This document shows positions 38,322 to 49,399 of a DNA stretch of 64,000 bases, in pieces; positions within the stretch are counted from its first letter, which is position 1; every line of letters begins with the position of its first letter. The stretch comes from Neurospora tetrasperma FGSC 2508 (lineage: Eukaryota; Ascomycota; Sordariomycetes; Sordariales; Sordariaceae). The notes beneath the pieces are model-generated. The model saw nothing but the letters and a program-made list of their open reading frames with translations. It did not search any database and was not told where the DNA came from. The DNA is taken from NCBI RefSeq assembly GCF_000213175.1, contig NW_009799179.1, positions 9,846,939 to 9,910,938 of the forward strand. Direction: 5' to 3'. The translations under genes were made by a program, and so were the position numbers.

Positions 38322-40736
38322 GGGTATTAAAGAAAGTGTATTATTATTATTACTATCGTTAGGATTATTATTACTAGGGTTTCTTATAGTAACCGAGGGT
38401 TTAAAGGCTTTATTTAATCGGAATATAAATATAATTTACAATACAATAATTTAAACGCTAATATCCTTTTTTATTGCCTCTATATCCTTAACTACTTATT
38501 CAAAGTTTTTCTTAGATTTTTCAAAAATTACGTTAGTAATGTAAATTGATATAATTATTTTATTAGTATTAGGGGTAGGTACGGAAGACCGGTAGGGTTT
38601 TAATAAGGTTAGAGTAAATCCTGATCCCTATAATTAAGTAAAAATATATTAGGAAGGTGTAGTATAAATAATAATTAAATTAGTTAACGAAGGCTTTAAA
38701 GTATCTTATTTATCTTCAACCGTAGGCTTAAGAGGCGTAGCCTTATACGTACTAAGGTTATTAATAAAAAAAGTAAATTTAAAATTAGTATTATTAATTA
38801 GAGGACTTTTAGATATTGAGCGTTGACGCTAATCTTTAGCTAATACTAAACTGGAGGGTAATTTAATAAATTGAGGCAAAGGACTATTAGAGGAGGGTTT
38901 TCTAATAATAGAAGTATAGTATTAGGTAATTACCCGCTTTAAAACCTTTTAAACTAGCCTTATTTTTGGGGGATGTAACTCTTCGTCCGTAATAAACTCT
39001 AAGTATACGCTAGGGAGGGGGGTACGAGGGGTAGTATTAAGTATTTTAATAACGGATAAAAGCTAATCTTTAATACGTTTATTTAATTCATTAAATTACT
39101 TAATTATAGCTCTAAGCGTAGTAAGATCTGCTTATATTATAGTAAATTTCCTACTTATAGTATTAAGGTTAGAATTAATTTGTAATACTTTAGTACCTAC
39201 TATAATAATTTTACTATTAATAATATTAACCTTAGTTTGTATATTATTATTAGCTAGCCGAATGGTTTTAAAAATATTTATTTATAAAGTTAGTTAATCC
39301 TTTAACGTTATAATTTGCAATAATAACCTGGTCTAATAAGGCGGCGAAATTACAACCTTATTAATTATTAGTAAAGGCTATTTTATTAATTAGATATTAT
39401 AATATTCTAACGTTAACTCCGAGACGCTTAGGGGTATTAGGGCGCTCTAAATTTAATATAAATTCTTTTATTTCGTACTTTAACTCCTCGAATACTTCTA
39501 TATTTTTTTAAATGTAATTATAAAGATTATTACAACCTATAATTTTAAAATTACAATTATAGCAGGTTAAGGGGCAGTTTTTAATTAGATAATATTTAAT
39601 ATATAAGGTACTATCTCCTTTATTAAGGCTAACTTTAGGAAGTATAATTTCAGGCTTAGTACTTTCAAATATATTTTTTATAAAATTAATAATATTTATA
39701 AATTTAGAAAGGGAAGTAGGTTCCTTTTTAGGAACCTCCTCTACTACTGGCTTAGTTAGGTTATTAGGAGTTATAAGAATAAAAGCTGGCCTTATTAAGA
39801 AACCGTCTATAATTAGTAAGTTGTTTAATATTGTAAAGATTATTTTAATTAGTAATATTATAGGAACTATCTTAGTTAGTAATACTATAGAAAGTAATTG
39901 TAGCTTCGGGGGTAAAAATAGAAGTTTGGGTAGTAGAAAGGGCGGCGGAGGTAGTAGTAAATTCGTCGGCTATTAAAATAATTTAGGAGAATCGTATTTA
40001 GAACTAATTAAATTTAATTATTTGGCTTTATTAGACTACGCTACTAGGCTGGGAGGTAGTTAGATTAGCCAGGTAAAAGGTAGTCTACTATAAACTAAGG
40101 GGTAATTTGCTTACCTAATAATAGTACTATTGTAATTAATTAGGTTATTAAAGTTGTAAATAAAGTAATCTTCCTATCGTAGTAAGTTATTAAAATAATT
40201 ATCTTATTAAAATAAGTCATCATATATTAGTAAACTATTAAGTAGATTATTAACTAGGCTATAATCGGCTATAGTATAAAGGTTATTATTTAATTTATAA
40301 TTTACTTAATTATGATTATTAACGAATAATGGTATTAATAGTAAAGAAAGTACTTAGTAGAAGTATAGATAGGGAGGAAAAATATATATTTAAGAGTTAA
40401 ATAATTAATAAACAGGGTTACTCTTCGTATTAAGGCCTATAAGTATTTAAATCAGGGTAGTACAATATTAAATATTCTAGTCGATGCGAGCCGATGCGAG
40501 TGAGCTGGTATAGTATCACGGGGAAGTGTAGGAAAGGTATAAGAGAAGGATAGGAAGGGATTTAGAAATATAAAGATAAAGGATTATTTATTATTATTTG
40601 CAATTGCGGGATCGGTATTGTGCGAGCGATATAGGATTATACAATTAAGAAGGTAAAAATTAATTAGTTTACTTAATTAAAAGCTTTAATTGGAAGGTTT
40701 AGTCTAGTTAATTAATTTTTAATTATAGTTACTATT

Positions 40737-41028
40737 TAATATAAGTAACCACAGTGCTCTATAAATAATAGTATAATAATATTTAAAAGCATTGTAAAAG
40801 ATAATATAGAAGGAAGAAGTAGAAGCTAATGGCTTGCCTAGAGGGCGCGCCTTATAAAGCTTCCTTATCTTATTGTAGACTTATTCAATTGGGTCTACGG
40901 CTGCCGGCCGAGTACGACCCGACTATAGTAACCTTCCTACACGGTCGGCCGGGCGGGCTGGTCCCACGTAACCGGCCACCCCATAGCCTTATCTAATCTA
41001 TATATAATAGTACAGGTGTCCGGTATCA
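40737..41028 (-). repeat. LTR of element C (right copy)
   Basis: 292 bp, same length as the left copy. As the element is read on the minus strand, this is the 5' LTR. Confidence 0.85.
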
Positions 41029-41724
41029 AATATACTACCGTTAAATATAATTTTAATAAGAACTTTAAGGGTAATCTTTTTTTAAACTGGGGTCTATCGA
41101 ATTTTTAAAACGCTAACCTTACCCTTACCCTTCTTATTAAAGGTAGGGGGGGTAAGGGGAGTAAAGGATTAAATAGACGAGGGCTTAGCTTAATTAGTAT
41201 TAATAATATTCGATTGTATAAAGAATTAGGAGGTATTGGAGGAGGAGGTATATATAATCAAATTTTAAGAAGCTATAGCGGGCGGTTAAGAGATTAGTAC
41301 TAACGGTTATAGAAAAAGATAAACAAAATTAGGTATATAGATTGATATTTATTAACCGTTTTATATAATTTAATGACATTAGAAATTGTTAGTCTTTTAC
41401 TACAACTAATAGATAATTTATAATTACAGTCAAACTAATATTTGAAGGGGGTTATAATTATACAAATTAATACGTTAACCGGCCTTCTAGATTATAAAAG
41501 TATTTGTAGCTGTTTGGGCTATTAATTAGTAGATTTATTGCTATGCGCTCACAGATTTTATAAAAGTATATAGAATACGATTTTCACTTATATTTTTACT
41601 AGAATACTAAGTTGCTTGAATGCCAAGGCTGTAACCTGGTAAAAATTGGTCTGTGCGACCTTTTCACCCAAAGTATCTAAAATCCTGGTGAAAAGACCCA
41701 AAAAAGGCGAATAGAACACGCCCT
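41029..41724 (-). mobile_element. Harbinger element, right-end fragment with 5' part of its second gene
   Basis: The right end of the outer transposon. On the minus strand, about 41034-41260 is coding-like (a Pro/Thr/Lys-rich stretch, then KITLKVLIKIIFNG). When the AATAT duplication is counted once, its frame continues across the element C insertion into 32176 and below. So C landed inside the second Harbinger gene. From about 41560 onward the sequence regains normal composition, with subterminal TTTTCACC/GGTGAAAA motifs at 41661 and 41685. Confidence 0.7.
41701..41724 (-). repeat. Right terminal inverted repeat of the Harbinger element
   Basis: Ends GAACACGCCC on +, the inverse of the left end. 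The TTA duplication follows at 41725-41727. Confidence 0.88.
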
Positions 41725-41727
41725 TAG
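41725..41727. repeat. Right target-site duplication TTA
   Basis: Direct copy of 17350-17352, immediately outside the right inverted repeat. Confidence 0.85.
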
Positions 41728-42660
41728 TCGAGTTCTTTAACAGACGAGATGCATTATGCCTCAAACGATCAAACCATCTCGCAGCCCTTTATTTTTTTAG
41801 TCCAGGTATTGAATTATGTGTCCCTGCCCCTATTGAACGTTCATATTAATTTGCGAGCACTTCATCTTGTAGAGTTGAAAAGTACTCTATGCCGGGGAGA
41901 GTAAATGAACAACAGACGGGAATGTCCCAGTCCCGGGTCGAGACCGGAGATGTGGATCCCGATGAAGCCCGGATATGTGGAACTAAAGTGTCAGGAGAGT
42001 CCTTGAATCCTACCTCTAGGTAGACAAGGGCCACTAAATCCCAGTTTTTAAATACGTGGTGCAGGGTACCTAGGATCACCGATGGGATGTTAATCGAATG
42101 GGGTGCTGATTGTAAATCATTCAACGCAGGCAAGGAATACACTGTTATCTAGTTTGGGCTGTTCTCTGCCTCGGTGACTGATTGATCTGGTTCCATGGAT
42201 GGTGCTTTCACTCATGGACACGGCAACAGACAGCCCCGGATATTGAAATCCTTGATTTCATGCGACGATTCCCAAGAAGGGTCCGTCATTTTGGGGGGGA
42301 TTTTTTTTTTTGTGGCGCGAGGGGGGGGGGGGGGGGACATGGAGGTGGGCTGAAATGGGGGCACTGCATCAGTGCTTGGCGCGCGAGGGGCTGCAAACGA
42401 GACACGTGCTTTCGTGAGTCGGCCGCGATCAACTGCATGTTCTTTCCAATTGTGACCTTCTTTTGTGCGTCCGAGGGTGCAGTGACGCGTCCGCCACGAT
42501 CCCATACGATGCCCTGCGAAACACCAAAGTTGAGGTAGGAATTGAAATTCCCGCAACCTGTCGACTTGGTACCGTCCCCACTCTCTGGTTTTCCCTCTTA
42601 ACTCCTTCACTTCGACAACTCGATTTGGTCCCTCAACCAGACGCAGATCGTCGCCTGAAC
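41728..42660. other. Promoter-side region of the DUF7918 gene with homopolymer runs
   Basis: Normal-composition DNA with no credible gene. It contains G7 (42293-42299), T11 (42301-42311) and G16 (42321-42336) runs, one TACCTCTAG motif (42011-42019) and, nearer the gene, a pyrimidine-rich leader around 42570-42640. The homopolymers may be length-variable or assembly-sensitive. Confidence 0.55.
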
Positions 42661-43864
42661 ATGGCTTTCTTGAGCTGCCTCCCGGGCCTCAAGGTCGACA
42701 TTAAGGCTAATGGTGAACTTGCCAAGGAATACGATGCGCCGCCAGACGATGTCAAGGCGGGCTCAAAGAAGTACAAGTTCCACAAGTTGTCCTCGAGGAT
42801 TAGTGAGGAAGATCCATACGCGTTGGCTTATGTGGAGTCAAAGCCAGGAGAGCAGTTCGAAGTCGCCATCGACAGTACCGGGCTCGGCTTCCCAGATTTC
42901 CGTCGGCAAATCAGTTTGACAGTCATAATCGACAATTGGTCCCTTCGACCGCACCTCATAAGGAATCAAGTCGACACTTTCTCCGCCGCCAGCGTTGGCA
43001 ACAACGTGACTGGATGGAAAAAGATAACTTTCAGCTTCTCTTCACTCGACATTGGTAGGACCACGCTACTTTGATCTCCGTTTGTCTGAGGCTTTTGGCT
43101 GCCTCAGATGCTGACGTAAAACCATGCAGTGGAGGCACCGGTCTCAGAAAAGGACATCAAGAAACAGATTGAAGAAGCCAGCAGGTATGGCACAATCGTT
43201 GTTAAACTCGAGTTGGTCTATGATGGGACTCCGGTTTCAGGAAGAGGTTCTATAGCTCCGCCCAAAACATCCGTTGGAAAGGTGGCAGAGAAGGCCCTAA
43301 AGGGGAAAGCAGTAGACAGCAGAGCCACGTGAGTATTCAGTTTCCTGAAAAGGCCACAAGTCACAACAGCTGGTTAACAACTCACTCACACTTAGGTTCA
43401 AGTCGGAAGCGGCCACTGCGCCCAAGTTTTACGCTGTTACTTCCGCGGATCCGCTTCACCGGCCCTTTGCGGTCTTCGAGTTTAGATACCGCACGATGGG
43501 TGAGTTTCACCTATTATGCTGCAATTCGGTACGGCATTTGCATCAAAGCCACTGCTAACATGATATGTTAGAGGGCCTTATTCGGGAGTTCATTGTACCC
43601 CGACCCAAAGAAGTCATTGATGTCGAGGAAGAGTTCATGGTACGCATTTCTCTTGTCTTCTCTAGATCTATTGTCCCAAAGCACAACAAGCTGGGCTAAC
43701 TGCAGGATGTTTTGTGACAGCGTATCAAGCGTATCAAGCCCGAACTTGCCGTCGAAGCCCGTGGCATCAAGAGAGAGCCCATGGACGCAGCTCTGTTCGC
43801 TTCCCGCTACAAACAGCGCCGGTTGGAAGACGGCAAGGTTGAGATTGATCTGACAGACGACTGA
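42661..43864 (+). CDS. DUF7918-family protein, five exons (302 aa)
   Basis: Fungus-restricted family of unknown function. The model joins 42661-43054, 43130-43328, 43396-43499, 43572-43639 and 43721-43864. All introns are GT-AG and the total is 303 codons with stop. The product starts MAFLSCLPGLKVDI. It has the family's N-terminal pattern (a short strand, an acidic EYDAPPDD loop, then a domain with YVESKPGEQFEVAI), a central TIVVKLELV strand, the DPLHRPFAVFEFRYRTMEGL block and the acidic end VEIDLTDD. Two small-modifier-type motifs stand out: IKRE, a SUMO consensus, and the IDLTDD tail, which resembles a SUMO-interacting motif. The last acceptor could also be placed 15 nt upstream (after TGCAG at 43705), but that gives an early stop, so CAG at 43720 was chosen. 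It lies about 0.9 kb from the transposon island and looks intact. Confidence 0.85.
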
Positions 43865-45959
43865 GGCTCGTACTGCACATGTGTCTGCAGTCTATAGTAG
43901 GTTCAGACAACGTTTCTTCTTCTGGTGATGCATTTTTGCGCTGTCATTCAACATATAGAGGGGTCAAAAAGACATGGAGCGAGGACAAAATGGCGTAACG
44001 GAGGTTGAGAGTTGGTCTTGGTTGCTTGCAACTTGCTTGTAACTATGAAGACGAGAGAGACAGTTTCTGCTGTTTGTCCAATGACTTTTTAGCAACTGCA
44101 TTTGATATTTCAAGAATTGTGAGTAATGGCCGATTTTTCGCTTTATGTAGCAGCTATGCTGCCGCTCGATTTGACATTGGGCGTCATCTTTCCGTACCCT
44201 AGCTCTCTCTGAAGATCGGCCCATAGCAGCCAAGCGAAACGGGACAAGGGGTCTGGTGAACAGCATTGGGATATGAAGAGTCGCGCAGGTGTACGGCTCC
44301 ATAGCTTCGATGGAGACGAATGCGTGGATTCGTGGCGCTGGAGGCATTGGCATGGTATTGGGGGAACGGCCTGGTATATGAACTTGTGGTGTTGTGGCCC
44401 CTGCTTTCGAGGATTGTTAGATCAGTTGGAGCCTTGTTATCTCGTAGAGTCGGGGTAGTATGGCGATTTGTAGAGCGCTCAGTGCCGTGGGTGGCGTCGC
44501 TGTCGATGCTGAAGTGTCGGAAGAATCAAATCTGAAAGGTCGCAAGGTAGGACATTGGGTGTTTCTTCTGTGAAAGACGAGTCTTGTTAGCTTGTTGTCC
44601 GATTTAAAGTGGTGTGATAGCCCGAGGAGAAGTGACTGGAAACGAATGGGAGGGTAGAGGTAGGTACTTGGACACTCGTTCCAGTCATGATTCGGCAATT
44701 AGGCATAGTGGCCAAGTTCTAGCTTCTATGCGATTGACATTAAATTGGGAATTTGTGGTGCGGCCCTGCCACTTATGCAGCAGAAGCTCAGTACAATTGA
44801 CGATACGTAGATGGGCTCTCATTCACGTCAATCTGCTGTGTACCTACCTACGGTAGGTAGAGGTATGTAGATGTAGTAGGCAAAATTTTGTTGTCGGTCG
44901 CGCTTTTCTTAGGGACGACGGGGGCGGGAAGGAGGCCGGGACCTTGATGGCGGCCGCGTCTGTCGCAGCGTTTGCATCCCGTTTACTGCCTGCGTTAAGT
45001 TGCCAGCCAAGGCAGGCCCCCTACCTGATGTTCTGAATTGGAATTGCATTGTCGCGCACTTGGTCAGTGTAAGGTATTTCCAGTCAGACGTGCCTCTTGC
45101 ACATGCGCGATGCTGACGGGAGAAACCACCTAGAAATAATGAAGGGCTCCTCATCATGGTAGCCGACGAAAGGAATCGGAATAACCACGATCACCGGTCA
45201 GGTCATCGCCCTACCACTTGCATCAGCCACCCATCTGCAACTCTTTCACGTCCCGCGTGTGTTTTGTCTGCCTGGATAGAGCCTTGTACAAGCAAACACT
45301 TTCTTCAATCGGGCTTTCTCGCTTTCTGTTTGTTTCGTCTTCCTCCGTCATTGCATGTGTCCCCCGTCTCGGTCAGCTAGTTCTAGGCCTCACCGCGACC
45401 AGACAGCATCGCAACTACGAACCATCTATTGTCCATCACGTTCCCTAGGAGTTGCCATTCATCCATGCCTGCAAAACCCACTACTACCTGCATGATCTGT
45501 CGCTTGCAAAGGCAATCCTTCGATTATTTCCCCCCTTCGCGGCTTCGCCATGTCTACTTGCTGCTTGTCTCGAACTGTCGGTGCTGATACCTTCGATCCG
45601 AGCAGCTACCGTCCCGAACATGAGATCCGATCCTCCACTGCCGACTCGTATAAATCATGCTTCTCGGGCGACGATAATTCGATACCCCATCCTACCTAGC
45701 CGAGTATCTCAGCATCCTAGGTAGCCTGGTGCTCGCCTGGGTGCCATCCCTCCAGTTACCACATGCAGCAAGACCCAACGAACAGTAAAATCGTCTCCGA
45801 CTCAATGTCACGATCTCTATATCCTAATCTATGCTCAACTCTTTTTGCAATTTCCTAGCCGGGCGCTATTGTTCATCACGCAATCGAGAGCACTCCTTCC
45901 ATCGGTAGCACCATTTATGGCAGGCCAGGATCAACATCATATTCATTTTCCCCATTCAG
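43865..45959. other. Intergenic stretch, no gene supported
   Basis: About 2.1 kb between the convergent DUF7918 gene and the small minus-strand gene. Short open frames occur on both strands but none has protein-like sequence with a proper start. A CCTACCTACGGTAGGTAGAGGTA-type palindromic tract lies near 44840-44865. The part next to 45960 is pyrimidine-rich on + and probably includes the 3' untranslated region of the minus-strand gene. Confidence 0.5.
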
Positions 45960-46490
45960 TCACCTTTCCTCACCCTGATCCTTTTCTTCTTGCTTTACAC
46001 CCACTCGTACCTTTTTATCCTTGGCATTTTCACCCTCCAGCGTACGTAACTCGTTTGTGTCGAGAAAGCTTCGATACTGAGGTGCCATGTTCTCAAGCTC
46101 TCCGAACTGCGGCTGGTGGATATACTCGCAAACTTGGCGACAGTTGTAAGCATTCCAATCCCTGCTTCTGGAATCCCAGGGCCACAAAGAGTGAAACTTA
46201 CAGAAATGCGCCCAGAGGTTGTAATTAACCCACCAGTCGAACATCGTCAATGGGTTGGTGATAAGGTCGATGGTGAGTTCGGACTTGCACCCGCCTCCGC
46301 AGCTTCTCTTGACTCTGATCCAGTTACAACACGCATCAAAGGTCTCGGGCATAATGACCTTGGTAATGATGTATATAACGCGGTCTTTGCTGAGGCCGAA
46401 TGAGCTTTGGATTGCCGACATGATGTTGTAGCGGCGCCTTTCAATGCTGGCAATGATAGCTGCCTCGGAGGAGATTGGCGGTGTGTTCAT
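45960..46490 (-). CDS. Hypothetical protein, two exons (153 aa)
   Basis: Reads from the ATG at 46490. I propose exons 46490-46202 and 46132-45960 around a 69-nt intron with a perfect GTAAGT donor and an AAG acceptor; splicing keeps the frame and gives 153 aa. Without splicing the frame also stays open (176 aa), so both forms are possible. The product starts MNTPPISSEAAIIASIERRR. It has helix-like N-terminal sequence, a Cys cluster (ACCNWI, RSCGGGCKSE), an aromatic stretch (MFDWWVNYNLWAHF) and a Lys/Glu-rich tail. No signal peptide and no family recognised. The Cys spacing does not match a zinc finger that I know. Confidence 0.55.
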   Translation of the reverse strand: MNTPPISSEAAIIASIERRRYNIMSAIQSSFGLSKDRVIYIITKVIMPETFDACCNWIRVKRSCGGGCKSELTIDLITNPLTMFDWWVNYNLWAHFCKFHSLWPWDSRSRDWNAYNCRQVCEYIHQPQFGELENMAPQYRSFLDTNELRTLEGENAKDKKVRVGVKQEEKDQGEER

Positions 46491-48228
46491 GGTGCAAAGA
46501 TGTACTTCCTTGGGGTTTGAGTTATTGCAAAGTGGAATTTAGGATGGTGATGATAACCGAATGGATGGTGATGGTGATTTGGAAGCAAGAAGCCAACGAA
46601 GCAGGCAGAAGCCACGAGCGCTGAATAGCCGCTGATAGCGATAAGGGAAGAGGGGGGAAGGACGGAAAACGTGTTTGGGTCAATACCTCTACTTAGGTAC
46701 CTGGGCTACTTACCTCTAGTGATGTTACAGGGCAAGTACCCACGCGTTCGGTCCTAGAGATAGCTGCTCTTGCCTTCTTTGCTTGTCGTTCCGGAGCAAC
46801 GTTCGTCCAGGTAACCTCAAGGCATTTCAATTACAAACAGAGGATCGTTACGAAGATACCTCTATTGGCCATTTCGACCTTGTTCTACAGGCATCGCTCG
46901 AGCCAGGCCGCATCTATTACCACGCGTCCAAGGTTGGAGCAGTTGTGAACAGGGATATGAATAGCAACCAGTGGCGCTACGTTGTGTTTGATTTCAGTAC
47001 CAAGGAATTACCGTGTCGTGGAGAGGGAAAAATGGGATGTGAAGGATAATGGGATCATGGTAGATGTCAAACTCCTTGGAACATAATGAAGAGGCTGATT
47101 ACCTACTGCTTCCCATGCAATGGACAAACGATTGTGGGAGCTCTTGATGTCAAATACGCTAGATGATTTGATGTTATTATGCCCCAAAGCAGGAAACTTG
47201 GGCTTCTACCCACTGCTGACGCTGTTACTTAGAATACTCAGAAAGAACACAAAGTGGCTAATGTAGCCTGTCGGAAGGCTCGTACTCTGCCCTCCTAAGC
47301 AAGATGTCGACAGTCAAATATTGTGTGAGGTCACGAGCAAGTAAGGTCTTGACATGACCGACTGGTACCTAACGAAAGCGGCGGTGATGCTCTAAAGAAC
47401 ACTTCGTGAAGGAACAGCGTAAATATCAACCCCAATTTTGGAGGCCTCGAAAAAGCTGCGAATTTCATGGTTAACATTGACCGATCTTGTTTGGGATCCG
47501 TCGGCATCAACTCAAGTGCCCCTCGGAACTATCCATTTTCACCGTGCAGCCTTGTAAGTCTTGTGGGGCGGAAGCATCCCTGCACTTCTTCAGCCTTACG
47601 ACGGGTCAATTTTACTGTAGCACCCACAGCTTTATAGGGCACCGACACCCGCTGAACTCTAGTGCCATCTATGTTGTTTCCGTATTGTTCTGTTTGAAGA
47701 ACAACGCAGGTTCAACACAATGCACAACATATATGGACTGTTATGGGGAATGTCATATGCAGAGGTACTAAAGACAAAATCGAACTCAAGATGAATGTTT
47801 GCTCATATGAGAGCACATGTTTCCGATTACTACACATGTAAATATGAGGACGGCAGGGCCAGAATCTTTGACATAACGTACAAAATAACCACATAAATCG
47901 CTACCAAGACTACGAGACATGATCCATAGCGACATGAACAACATCAGAAACGACATCAGTAGATGAAGCCCAACAAACTGGACTTCCGATATGCTTCTCC
48001 ATCATCACAACGTCCAAGGAATTGTCACTTTCACCAACAGAGCGGGAAAGAGCCAAACATTGGCACAGTTGACCAGAGGTATATAATTCTCCTTTCCAGG
48101 ACGACGCACTGGCCTCCTAAAAATAGGATCCTCGGTAGGTTGGGTAATCAATAGGACCATCCATGTTACCAAGCGGGGAAATATAGACATAAAGGCGAAA
48201 CTAGCTGGATCTGACTGAAAGAGGTAGA
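46491..48228. other. Intergenic stretch with one coding-like fragment
   Basis: Between two minus-strand genes. It holds the upstream region of the 153-aa gene, a TACCTCTAG motif (46711-46719), the fragment at 46723-47049 and then about 1.2 kb in which I see nothing. Confidence 0.45.
46723..47049 (+). pseudogene. Coding-like fragment without a start codon
   Basis: An open frame on + with coherent, globular-looking sequence (NLKAFQLQTEDRY, then GHFDLVLQASLEPGRIYYHA, then NQWRYVVFDFSTKE) ending at TAA 47049. There is no ATG in the open stretch before this sequence. Either an upstream exon supplies the start, or it is the remnant of a lost gene. No family recognised. Confidence 0.22.
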
Positions 48229-49399
48229 CTAGTCGCTGCGAGCCTGATTTTCCGCAGCGCGCTTCTTTGTCTGGGGGGAATATGCCGGTGATGACTCGGG
48301 AGAGGAGTCGATAACGATTACCTCCGATGAAGGCTTGACAGTGGCGGCAAGGGAGGAGGCGAAAACATCCGGGCCAGCAGTGGGATTGAAGAGAGAAAAG
48401 CCATTGAAGGATTCTGTGGGCCAAAGGGCTGACTTGCTTGAAAAAGGCGACTCTGTAGCCGAGAAAGAATGACTGAACATGCTGCGAGGGCTTCTCGTAC
48501 TTTGATTACCACAGCCTACCGCAAGGCCCGATGTGAGGTCGGATGAGAAGTTGAGGGACGGAGAAGATCTGTGTTTCGGCGGGATGGGATGAGAAAAAAT
48601 GTTGGACTGATCTTTGGGCTGGGATATATCAAAGATGCTTTCGGACGGCTTTTGAGGTACTGGGGTACTGAATGTGACCTGCGGGATATGGGTAGCGGGT
48701 TGAGGTCTGCCGAAGAACGATGCAGGTAAAGGAGAAGGCTTCGCGTGTACCGTTGAAGCAAGAGACTTGCTTTCTGAGTTCGTCTGTTCTTGCTTTGCAA
48801 TAGCTCCAGGCGCGTGATTGTTCCCAGATGTCCGTTGCACTGCGGTGGAAATGACCTTTGGTGGGCTGGACTGACAAACAGATAGCTGGCGCTGTACCTC
48901 GCGGCATAGGAATCCCGAAGGCTCTATGGGTTGGATGTTGAAGTTTGCCCTCTGTAAACGCTGGAAAATCATTTCCTCGGCTTGGTGCCCCTCTTCCGGG
49001 AAGTCGTCAATGATAGAGGCTGCTCCATCACTCAGAGTAAACACCACCGTGCTCTCTGAGTGATTGTAGTGGGCGCGTATCGTTTCGCCATATCTTAGCC
49101 TATGAACCATGCAGTTGCGGGCATGACGGAATCTCCGATGTCTCCTTGACGGGCCATCGTTGGGAGATAGAAAGAAGTCCTAGGTAGACACGTTACGTTA
49201 GCCAGAGAGCAAGTGGGTGCCAGAAAGATGAACTCACGGGCTTGCGATCTTCCTGTTTGACAAGCACAGAGGGGGACTTGCAATCCTCTTGTTTGACATA
49301 TACCGAGGAAACGGGTGGGCGTGGAATAGAGGAGAAGTCGAACCTAGCTTCGTGCTCTGACTTGATCCTCACGCCTGGTTCGGTCTTGATGAGGGGCAT
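48229..49399 (-). CDS. Unknown protein with SUMO-consensus sites and a SUMO-interacting motif (370 aa)
   Basis: Two exons, 49399-49238 and 49179-48229, around a 58-nt intron (GTGAGT donor, CTAAC branch, TAG acceptor). The frame is continuous at phase 0 (54 plus 316 codons and stop). The N-terminus carries four psi-K-x-E SUMO consensus sites within 50 residues: IKTE (K5), IKSE (K13), VKQE (K36) and VKQE (K48). The C-terminus has VIVID (341-345) followed by SSPESSP, a typical SUMO-interacting motif with a phosphorylatable acidic flank, and a basic KKRAAEN end. Between them, residues about 55-130 look folded (RLRYGETIRAHYNHSESTVVFTLSDGAASIIDDFPEEG). The rest is Ser/Pro-rich and probably disordered. 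A nuclear, SUMO-regulated role is inferred from motifs only. No family recognised. Confidence 0.72.

Larger units (their letters stand above)
32182..41028 (-). mobile_element. LTR retrotransposon C, chromodomain Ty3/gypsy (fossil)
   Basis: An 8.8-kb element with 292-bp LTRs (32182-32473 and 40737-41028), ending GGTATCA, flanked by an exact 5-bp duplication AATAT (32177-32181 and 41029-41033). It reads on the minus strand. Gag lies around 37-40 kb, with a basic, Tyr/Asn-rich region and a tandem repeat. Reverse transcriptase lies near 35.0-35.5 kb (YxxDIIITSN block, then a LFGFxVD block), followed by RNase H and integrase to about 32.9 kb. Just beyond integrase is a chromodomain-like start (TNYEF, then LLDYK), preceded by a DPFNR/PG linker. 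Integrase plus chromodomain places it among chromoviruses. Broken in very many places. Confidence 0.85.
17353..41724 (+). mobile_element. PIF/Harbinger DNA transposon, inactivated and filled by nested LTR elements
   Basis: The whole AT-rich island is one composite locus. Its ends are inverted repeats starting GGGCGTGTTC and flanked by TTA. The GGG start and TWA target are typical of PIF/Harbinger. The element's own DNA survives in four pieces: 17353-17530, 19696-20141, 29797-32181 and 41029-41724. Counting one copy of each inner target duplication, these add to about 3.7 kb, a normal size for an autonomous Harbinger with two genes. The third piece encodes a transposase with the family's DDE residues on +. 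A second, convergent gene lies on - and is split by element C. The coding parts carry many stop codons of TAA/TAG type, as expected from RIP, and three LTR elements interrupt it, so it is dead. The extreme ends escaped most mutation. Confidence 0.88.

Noticed and set aside
17353-41724. The terminal-repeat-bounded 24-kb block as a giant cargo element (Starship- or Polinton-like)
   Set aside because: The length comes from nested LTR elements, and the remaining 3.7 kb encodes a Harbinger transposase. No tyrosine-recombinase captain, DNA polymerase or capsid-type gene was seen.
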